From an uncultured Christensenella sp. (GTDB lineage Bacteria; Bacillota; Clostridia; Christensenellales; UBA1750), in contig CAJJNQ010000009.1 in the NCBI GenBank assembly GCA_905193155.1, positions 1 to 64,000 of the forward strand: a stretch of DNA of 64,000 nucleotides. The letters are read 5' to 3'. The notes beneath the pieces were generated by a model that saw only the letters and a list, made by a program, of their open reading frames with translations, searched no databases and was not told where the DNA came from. A program made the position numbers and the translations under genes. Shown piece by piece: positions 58,624 to 64,000 of this stretch (position 1 is its first letter; every line of letters starts with the position of its first letter).

Positions 58624-59409
58624 TCATCCGAAAAGCCGCGCCAACCGCCGCAGCAGCGTGGGCGGCGCGCTCTCCTCCCTCGGTTCCTCCTGCCCCATCA
58701 GCCGCGCCGCAATCGCCCGATAGGCCAGCGACACGGGCGACGTGCCCCGCGCGACCGGTTCACCCAGGTTTCCCGCGCGGATCACCGCTTCGTCGTCCGG
58801 AATTTCGCCCAGAAATTCGCACCCCAACATCTCCACCATATCGCCGGTACGCATCATGTCGCCCCGGCGAACCATGCCCGACCGCACGCGGTTGACGATG
58901 AGCCGCGGCGCGGGCAGATCACAGGCGCGCAGCAGGCCGATCACGCGGTCGGCGTCGCGCACGGCAGAAACCTCCGGCATCGTCACCACCACCGCCTGAT
59001 TCGCCCCCGCCACCGCGTTGCGGAAGCCCTGCTCGATCCCCGCCGGGCAATCAATCAGCACATAATCGACATTCTGCGTCAAATCCGAAATCAGCGCGTC
59101 CATCTGCTCGGCGGTAACCGCGTCTTTGTCCCGCGTCTGCGCGGCGGGCAGCAAATGCAGCCTGCCGAAAAAGCGCGGATCTTCGACCAACGCCTGCCGC
59201 AGGCGGCACTTTCCTTCCACGACGTCCACCAGATCGTAGACCACCTTTTCCTCCAGCCCCATCACCACGTCCAGATTGCGCAGCCCGATATCGGTATCCA
59301 CCAGCAAAACGTGCGCGCCGCGCAGCGCCATGGCTGCGCCGATGTTGAGCGTGGCGGTGGTCTTGCCCACGCCGCCCTTGCCCGACGTAATCACGATCGC
59401 TTCCCCCAT
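58624..59409 (-). CDS. minD: Septum site-determining protein MinD
   Basis: 261 aa ParA/MinD ATPase. Deviant Walker A SGKGGVGKTT (9-18), DTDIGLRNLDVVMGL, DYVLIDCPAGIEQGF, and the C-terminal amphipathic membrane-targeting helix LLRRLARLFG. Preceded by AAAGGAGGG; followed by minE. No minC is found upstream in the window. Confidence 0.96.
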   Translation of the reverse strand: MGEAIVITSGKGGVGKTTATLNIGAAMALRGAHVLLVDTDIGLRNLDVVMGLEEKVVYDLVDVVEGKCRLRQALVEDPRFFGRLHLLPAAQTRDKDAVTAEQMDALISDLTQNVDYVLIDCPAGIEQGFRNAVAGANQAVVVTMPEVSAVRDADRVIGLLRACDLPAPRLIVNRVRSGMVRRGDMMRTGDMVEMLGCEFLGEIPDDEAVIRAGNLGEPVARGTSPVSLAYRAIAARLMGQEEPREESAPPTLLRRLARLFG

Positions 59410-59444
59410 GCGCGCCCTCCTTTCTCATCCACATGGCGTTTTCC

Positions 59445-59458
59445 GGGGAAATTTCCCC
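59445..59458. repeat. Perfect 14-bp palindrome in the minD leader
   Basis: GGGGAAATTTCCCC lies about 35 bases upstream of the minD start. Possible operator or RNA stem; no T-tract. No other recognised signal in the 59410-59565 gap. Confidence 0.4.
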
Positions 59459-59565
59459 CTCGCCGCCGTTCTTTTCTCTGAGAATATCCCGCCGCGCATT
59501 CTCCCGCAAGGCGTGTCGTGCCGTTTCGACCGATATTTTGATTTCCGGACAAAAAGCCGTCTTTC

Positions 59566-59594
59566 TTGCATTTTGTCTTATTTTGTGCTATGTT
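59566..59594 (+). promoter_or_regulatory. Promoter for the AraC-GNAT gene
   Basis: -35 TTGCAT (59566-59571), 17-bp spacer, -10 TATGTT (59589-59594). Confidence 0.45.
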
Positions 59595-59619
59595 GATTGA
59601 AAAGGAGATGGATTCACTC

Positions 59620-61200
59620 ATGGATTGTCAGAGACTGCCCTTCATGCCGGATACGCCGGATGACGACCTGGTGCTGCTGCACCAATATCATGTATCGGAA
59701 ACCTACCCGATGCATTCGCATGAATTCTATGAGATTTTCTACGTCGTCAAGGGGCAGGCGCTGCATCAGATCAACGGTTCCTCTCAGATTGTGACGGAGG
59801 GCTCGCTGGTTTTCATCCGTCCGGACGATGTGCACTGCTATCAGCTGCTGAATTTTTCGGACTTTGAGTTCATCAACGTCAACATCTCCCTGGCGCTGAC
59901 CGCGCAGGCTTTCCTCTGGATGCGTATCCCCGTAGAGAGCGCGACCGACCCGGCGCTGCCGCCCAGCATCAAGCTGACGGGCCCGGCACATCTGGAAATA
60001 CGCCGCCGTTTCACGGAGCTTTCTCAGATGCCCTCCGGCCCTTCCCGGCGGCGCACCTTCTGCGCGCTGCTGCCGGAGCTGCTGCTTCAGCTCTTCACCC
60101 GGCAGGGACTGGACAAGGCGCAGGTCGTACCCCGTTGGATGGCGGACGTGCTGCGCCAACTCGATCAGCCGAAGAATTTCATCTGCGGCCTGCCCGCGCT
60201 GCTGAGCATGACCTCCTATACGCAGGAGCATTTGACGCGCAGCTTCCGCAAATACGTCCATCTGTCGCCCACGGCCTATATCAATCAAAAGCGCCTGGGG
60301 TATGCGGCGGAATTGATGGTTAACAGCGGCGCTACGCCGCCGCAGGCCGCGCAGCAGGCCGGGTTCCATAACATCAGCCATTTTTACCACCTTTTTCATC
60401 AGCAGTACAGCTGCACACCGCTGCAATTTTCCGCGCAATACCGTGATGCGCAGCGTTCGCAGTCCGCACGACTCTTTGACATCAGCCATCGCGCCGCGCG
60501 GGAATGCGCGCAGCACAACGCTGTGCGTGTTCCGCTGGAAAAAGGGCTTTTTGCCTATTACTTGGACGAAGGACTCGCGCAGATTTACCTCTCGCTCTCC
60601 CACGATGTGACCGACCGCGACCTGAACGAAGCGTCCTCCTGCTGGGACCCGCGCATCACGCCCGGCGCGACGCTGCACATCAACGGCGGCAATCAGGCGC
60701 TCTGCGACTATGTTCAGATCAAGTTCGGCCGTGCGCCGATTTGGCAGGCGCGGGAGTTTTCGCTGCCGCGGGATCGCTTCGTTGCTCACTGCAAAGCAGC
60801 GCTGCCCGACGGCATTCGGCTGGAAAACGGCACGGACGATTCGCTGCCGCTCTGCCACGAAATTGCAAAGCACGCACTGCCCGACGCCTCCTTGCAGCCT
60901 TTAATACAGTGCGCATGGGGCGACTGTACGCCGGATCAGCTTCTTCTGCTGTTCTATGGAGAAACGCCTGTGGGCTTTGCCTGCATGATTGATGACAGCA
61001 TCCCCCTCTTTGCACTGCTGCCCGAATATCAGGGGCGTGGCTGGGGATTTTTTCTGCTTTGCGCTGCCATGGAACGCGTGTTTATCACCGGCGCGTCGCA
61101 ATGCTATGTCACCGCCGCAGAAAGCGTCGCCGTCGCGCAGCATCTGCTGCATAAGCTCCAGTTTGACGAAACCGGCCATGAGACGGTTTTCCTGCTCTAA
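59620..61200 (+). CDS. AraC-family regulator fused to a GNAT acetyltransferase-like domain
   Basis: 526 aa from the ATG at 59620 (AAAAGGAG about 12 bases upstream; an ATG at 59608 is too close to the SD). N-terminal cupin sensing domain (1-100) with MHSHEFYEIFYVVKG and GSLVFIRPDDVHCY. Two AraC helix-turn-helices (about 170-275): LSMTSYTQEHLTRSFRKYV and AAQQAGFHNISHFYHLFHQQYSCTP. The C-terminal third (about 305-526) has the acetyl-CoA loop signature PEYQGRGWGFFLL (468-480) after TPVGFACMIDDSIPLFALL, a GNAT fold. AraC-GNAT fusion is an uncommon architecture; the sensed ligand and acetylation target are unknown. Confidence 0.85.
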   Translation: MDCQRLPFMPDTPDDDLVLLHQYHVSETYPMHSHEFYEIFYVVKGQALHQINGSSQIVTEGSLVFIRPDDVHCYQLLNFSDFEFINVNISLALTAQAFLWMRIPVESATDPALPPSIKLTGPAHLEIRRRFTELSQMPSGPSRRRTFCALLPELLLQLFTRQGLDKAQVVPRWMADVLRQLDQPKNFICGLPALLSMTSYTQEHLTRSFRKYVHLSPTAYINQKRLGYAAELMVNSGATPPQAAQQAGFHNISHFYHLFHQQYSCTPLQFSAQYRDAQRSQSARLFDISHRAARECAQHNAVRVPLEKGLFAYYLDEGLAQIYLSLSHDVTDRDLNEASSCWDPRITPGATLHINGGNQALCDYVQIKFGRAPIWQAREFSLPRDRFVAHCKAALPDGIRLENGTDDSLPLCHEIAKHALPDASLQPLIQCAWGDCTPDQLLLLFYGETPVGFACMIDDSIPLFALLPEYQGRGWGFFLLCAAMERVFITGASQCYVTAAESVAVAQHLLHKLQFDETGHETVFLL

Positions 61201-61302
61201 ACCCTTGCATCAAAAAACGCACCCGCTTGATTACAAGGGTGCTCATAAGACAGTAATTCTAAAAATTACGATTATGGCATCTGTCAGGCGGGATTGGCAA
61301 CG

Positions 61303-61346
61303 AAATAACGGGTATCCGGTGAGAGCCGGATACCCGTTATTTTTTT
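61303..61346 (+). terminator. Intrinsic terminator after the AraC-GNAT gene
   Basis: AAATAACGGGTATCCGG / CCGGATACCCGTTATTT, 6-base loop, then TTTTTG. The 61201-61302 stretch before it holds only short imperfect stems. Confidence 0.93.
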
Positions 61347-61423
61347 GCTGTCACGAAAAGCAATAGATTTATTCACAGCTTTCAGGTATAATTGCCTTAA
61401 ATCAATCCTATCCCATCCATTCC

Positions 61424-61444
61424 GAGATTTTTTCAAAAAATCTC
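61424..61444. repeat. Perfect inverted repeat at the presumed mobile-element border
   Basis: GAGATTTTTT, C, AAAAAATCTC, in the 61347-61534 gap. A second pair, TTCAGCC (61471-61477) and GGCTGAA (61502-61508), frames an AT-rich core before the sigma-like gene. An isolated TATAAT lies at 61387-61392. No attachment site can be proved from one end. Confidence 0.45.
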
Positions 61445-61534
61445 AAAAAAGTTTAGAGGCATTGGAACAATTCAGCCGTTCTCATGCCATATATAGTAGA
61501 GGGCTGAATACAGAAGTGATTGGAGGTGACGCTG

Positions 61535-62467
61535 ATGGACAAGCAGACAGGCCCAAAAGGTTTTCTTGTGGTGCTGCCCGGTGAGATCATCGAGATACCG
61601 CAGGACAGCGACAAATCATGGCTGACGCTGTTTTACAGCTTACCGCGAGAGCTTGCGGAGAAGTGGAAGCCAGCCTATGAGCTGCCCCGCTGCCCGTATG
61701 AGGTCTTGCGGACGGATAAGTATGACCACATCGTATGTGACGATATGTTCAAGCTGCTTGTGTGGGACTGCTACGCATGGAGCGCATGGCAGTTCTTCCA
61801 AGTCAAAGACCGCAAGGGCAATTACCGCGACATTCCCGGCAGCTGGAATCAGTATGCAGGATATTTCCCTTTGTGGCGGCTGTCGTACAGCATCATCCCC
61901 TACATCCGCATGAAGTTTGAACAGAACGGATTGGGTTTCCAGAACCTATACAACATCCCGCAGGGCGTGGAAGTGCCGTGGCTGACCTATCAGCAGTTCA
62001 GCAATCTGGTCGGCAATGTCACCGACATGGTGATTGCGGAACAGAACTGGCAGCCGATGATCGATGCGATCTGGGAGAACCGCACCGTGGAGGACTACGA
62101 AACCACAAGCAGCACCGTCAAGACGGATTTCATGCGGAAGTGGCATCACAACCGCTCCGGCAAGCCAATTTCTCTTGACGAGATGATGGAGAGCGAGGAC
62201 GGCGATATTTTCGAGGTAGCCGATCCACGGAGCGAGTTTGAGCAGAAGGTTATTTCTGAAATGCAGATTGCCGCCTTTGCCGAGCAGAGCATTAGCGAGA
62301 AAGACCGGGAAATATTGAAGCTGCGCATGGACGGCTTGACTGAACAGGAGATTGCAGACAAGGTTGGCTACAAGACCGCCAGCGCAGTCCATAAGCGGAT
62401 TACCAAAATTGCCGAAGCCTATGAGGATTATGTGACAGCAGAGTATCAGAAGTATTTGGACAAGTAA
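61535..62467 (+). CDS. Sigma-70 region-4-like HTH protein of a conjugative element
   Basis: 310 aa from the ATG at 61535 (GGAGG eight bases upstream). The C-terminal quarter has a sigma-factor-like helix-turn-helix: SEKDREILKLRMDGLTEQEIADKVGYKTASAVHKRITKI (about 254-292). The remaining two thirds (KWKPAYELPRCPYEVLRTDKYDH) matches proteins repeatedly found in Tn1549-like integrative conjugative elements of clostridia. Likely regulates element genes; a direct role in transcription initiation is inferred only. Confidence 0.75.
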   Translation: MDKQTGPKGFLVVLPGEIIEIPQDSDKSWLTLFYSLPRELAEKWKPAYELPRCPYEVLRTDKYDHIVCDDMFKLLVWDCYAWSAWQFFQVKDRKGNYRDIPGSWNQYAGYFPLWRLSYSIIPYIRMKFEQNGLGFQNLYNIPQGVEVPWLTYQQFSNLVGNVTDMVIAEQNWQPMIDAIWENRTVEDYETTSSTVKTDFMRKWHHNRSGKPISLDEMMESEDGDIFEVADPRSEFEQKVISEMQIAAFAEQSISEKDREILKLRMDGLTEQEIADKVGYKTASAVHKRITKIAEAYEDYVTAEYQKYLDK

Positions 62468-62482
62468 ACAGACGCAGAAGCG

Positions 62483-62516
62483 GCAGCAGTTACCGAAATG
62501 GTAGCTGCTGCTTTTT
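62483..62516 (+). terminator. Intrinsic terminator
   Basis: GCAGCAGTTACC / GGTAGCTGCTGC with one mismatch, 5-base loop, TTTTTC. Confidence 0.85.
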
Positions 62517-62536
62517 CATGCGGGAAAGGAGATTTT

Positions 62537-62761
62537 ATGAGCAAAGAACCGTTTGAAGCCATGCCCGATGTGATGGATGCAAAGCAGATTGCCAAAGCGT
62601 TGCACCTATCCAAAGCCGGGGCTTACACCCTGCTGAACGCAGAGGATTTCCCCACGCTAAAAATCGGCGGGAGGAAGCTCGTCATGAAGCAGGATTTATT
62701 GCTCTGGCTGAAAAAACACACCAACGGTCAAGAGCTGGGAAAAACAGAAAACAGCCAATAA
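62537..62761 (+). CDS. Excisionase-family helix-turn-helix protein
   Basis: 74 aa from the ATG at 62537 (AAAGGAG upstream). DVMDAKQIAKALHLSKAGAYTLLNAEDFPTLKIGGRKLVMKQDLLLWLKKH is the compact MerR-like winged helix of AlpA/excisionase-family proteins, typical of Xis-type proteins that direct integrase toward excision. The matching integrase is not in the window. Confidence 0.82.
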   Translation: MSKEPFEAMPDVMDAKQIAKALHLSKAGAYTLLNAEDFPTLKIGGRKLVMKQDLLLWLKKHTNGQELGKTENSQ

Positions 62762-62763
62762 TG

Positions 62764-62803
62764 ACTGCCCGGACACACTACTCTCTGCCCGAGCAGTTTT
62801 TAT
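62764..62803 (+). terminator. Terminator-like hairpin after the excisionase-type gene
   Basis: ACTGC / GCAGT with an inner CGG/CCG pair, then TTTTTATTT. Confidence 0.6.
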
Positions 62804-62893
62804 TTGAAAATCGCTATTTTCCCAAATTCAAGAGCCGAGAAAAATCACCGAAAAATGCCGCCCTCGCGGAGTGGAGCGCAGAAAGGAGTTAAA

Positions 62894-63187
62894 ATGCGAA
62901 CGGGACTAACCAAGCGGCAGAAAACCACAGAAATCTTTTTTGATGAAACAAAGAGCAGGATCACCGTCTACACCCATAACACCGACTTGAAGAAGCGGCT
63001 GACCGCCTATGCGGAGCAATACCCCGACCATTGCAATATGACGGACGAGGATACCGAAACAGGCTACAAGGCGTTTGAGATTGAAAAGGGGCGGTTGTCT
63101 TTCCGTCTGACTGCACCATACAGTAAAGAACGCCGACAGGCGGCAAGCGATTATGCAAAGCAAAATATTCGCCATAAAAGAAATTAA
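62894..63187 (+). CDS. Small conserved protein of conjugative elements
   Basis: 97 aa from the ATG at 62894 (AAAGGAG five bases upstream). MRTGLTKRQKTTEIFFDETKSRITVYTHN, KKRLTAYAEQYPDHC and RLSFRLTAPYSKERRQAASDYAKQN match a family that I know only from clostridial integrative conjugative elements. The function is unknown. Confidence 0.75.
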   Translation: MRTGLTKRQKTTEIFFDETKSRITVYTHNTDLKKRLTAYAEQYPDHCNMTDEDTETGYKAFEIEKGRLSFRLTAPYSKERRQAASDYAKQNIRHKRN

Positions 63188-63221
63188 GTTTGCAAAAAAG
63201 GATATTAAATCTATATTTGCG

Positions 63222-63250
63222 TTGAAATGTTCATTCTTTTCTGATATAAT
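63222..63250 (+). promoter_or_regulatory. Promoter for the Cro/C1 regulator
   Basis: -35 TTGAAA (63222-63227), 17-bp spacer, -10 TATAAT (63245-63250). Confidence 0.72.
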
Positions 63251-63276
63251 AAAAATTATGATTCGGAGGTAGCAGA

Positions 63277-63483
63277 ATGGCAGTTACTTATACGAAGTTG
63301 TGGAAATTACTTTTGGACAAAAAATTGAAACGAACTGACTTAAAAGAAATTGCGGGTATCAGCAGTAGCACACTTGCAAAACTTGGAAAAGATGAATACG
63401 TTTCTATGGAAAGTATTGATAGAATATGTGCTGCATTAAAATGTGATATTTCAGAAGTAATATCCGTTTCGAACGAAAAGTAA
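63277..63483 (+). CDS. Cro/C1-type HTH regulator, controller-protein-like
   Basis: 68 aa with GGAGG seven bases before the ATG. The whole protein is one XRE domain: WKLLLDKKLKRTDLKEIAGISSSTLAKLGKDEYVSMESIDRICAALKCDISEVI. Such short XRE proteins commonly precede restriction-modification genes as controller (C) proteins, and the next gene is a restriction-enzyme candidate 13 bases away. Codon use is clearly more AT-rich than the upstream chromosome. Confidence 0.85.
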   Translation: MAVTYTKLWKLLLDKKLKRTDLKEIAGISSSTLAKLGKDEYVSMESIDRICAALKCDISEVISVSNEK

Positions 63484-63496
63484 GGAGACAAAGATA

Positions 63497-64000
63497 ATGA
63501 CAACCGAGCAAAACATTCGATATAGAAATATACTTATAGAGCCAATTAATGAATGTGCACACTATTCACCCAAATTTGGGCATGGACGAAATGGTGGATT
63601 TTCGCTTGCAGAATTCCAAACATTATACGGAGCAGATGCGTTTTATAAATGGCTTGGATTGGACAATCCTCTTATGTATTCTGCCCATAAAGCAGCTGGT
63701 GGCATTACCAGTGTTTATCGGCAAATTGGCATTGGCTGCGAACGCCTTGTCAGGGCTATTTTTATGGATTATCTTGGCCTCAATGCTGACGATGTCACAT
63801 GGTCTTACAAAGTTACTGGAACTAACGGAAAAGAACGTACACTTTCTTTGGATGGGCGAATTATAATTGATAAAATCCCAGACGAAGAAATTAAAGAACG
63901 CTGTACCGCCTGGATGATGCAAGTAGCAGATAATCTGGAACTTGCTACTCCAATCCGGGAAGCAATAACTGGTATCGTTTTCGAAGTAAGGCAAGGATAC
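63497..64000 (+). CDS. Candidate type II restriction endonuclease, cut by window edge
   Basis: 168 codons with no stop, running off the right edge; AAGGAG nine bases before the ATG at 63497. It has FGHGRNGGFSLAEFQTLYGADAFYKWLG, a central SVYRQIGIGCERLVRAIF, LDGRIIIDKIP, and ends IVFEVRQGY. From memory, the ending resembles a motif FEVRQGYKSKD found in type II restriction enzymes (possibly the ApaLI-like group), with the lysine just off the window. Following a controller-type regulator supports this, but a methylase is not seen. Confidence 0.5.
   Translation, partial: MTTEQNIRYRNILIEPINECAHYSPKFGHGRNGGFSLAEFQTLYGADAFYKWLGLDNPLMYSAHKAAGGITSVYRQIGIGCERLVRAIFMDYLGLNADDVTWSYKVTGTNGKERTLSLDGRIIIDKIPDEEIKERCTAWMMQVADNLELATPIREAITGIVFEVRQGY

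Overview
The window is 64 kb of a chromosome from an anaerobic, GC-rich clostridial Firmicute. The evidence is the Firmicutes-style gene orders (ecfA1-ecfA2-ecfT-truA-rplM-rpsI; spoVB-mazG-hup; darA-holB-ricT), the spore-type proteins (SpoVB-like flippase, SpoIID-domain protein), the [FeFe] hydrogenases and small ferredoxins, and the strong GGAGG ribosome sites with TTGACA/TATAAT promoters. A gut commensal of the Christensenellales/Oscillospirales kind fits the glycosidase content, but that placement is inference.

Layout. 1-7.0 kb (minus strand): rpsI, rplM with its leader and promoter, truA, the ECF transporter module, a maspardin-like alpha/beta-hydrolase-fold protein, a cupin, coaX and an ECF substrate-binding protein, probably for pantothenate. 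7.2-9.7 kb (plus): a VOC protein, two tandem paralogous small membrane proteins and a lipoprotein. 9.7-15.8 kb (minus): rsgA behind a possible attenuator, alr, and a response regulator - histidine kinase - lipoprotein operon. 15.9-21.4 kb: a glycosidase-like protein, a MerR regulator with its 19-bp-spacer promoter, a DUF362-type Fe-S protein, a methyltransferase and an esterase. 21.5-29.3 kb (minus): rpmG-secE-nusG-rplK-rplA, then a HAD phosphatase and a lone pyruvate-kinase C-domain, then rplJ-rplL. rpoBC does not follow. tuf lies further upstream behind tRNA-Gly(CCC).

29.3-35.4 kb (minus): a YdcF-like protein and the most striking block, an operon of a [2Fe-2S] protein, a PAS-containing sensory-type [FeFe] hydrogenase, a SpoIIE/PP2C phosphatase and a group-B-like [FeFe] hydrogenase. 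It reads as a redox or H2 sensing circuit. 35.3-47.3 kb: carbohydrate genes (two divergent GH127-type enzymes, a 38-aa membrane microprotein, a polysaccharide deacetylase, a large GH2 enzyme, an SDR) mixed with DegV and a geranylgeranyl-reductase-like flavoprotein. 47.4-59.4 kb (minus): hup, mazG, spoVB, trmN6, an SH3b-rich SpoIID protein, a ferredoxin, ricT-holB-darA, minE-minD. 59.6-61.2 kb: an AraC-GNAT fusion regulator.

From about 61.35 kb the character changes. A sigma-like HTH protein, an excisionase-type HTH protein and a small protein typical of Tn1549-like conjugative elements appear, followed by a visibly AT-rich Cro/C1 regulator and a gene cut by the right edge that resembles a restriction endonuclease. 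This looks like the end of an integrated conjugative element carrying a restriction-modification locus.

Most genes sit in tight same-strand operons with overlapping or near-touching ends. Most operon boundaries are marked by a recognisable sigma-A promoter and an intrinsic terminator.
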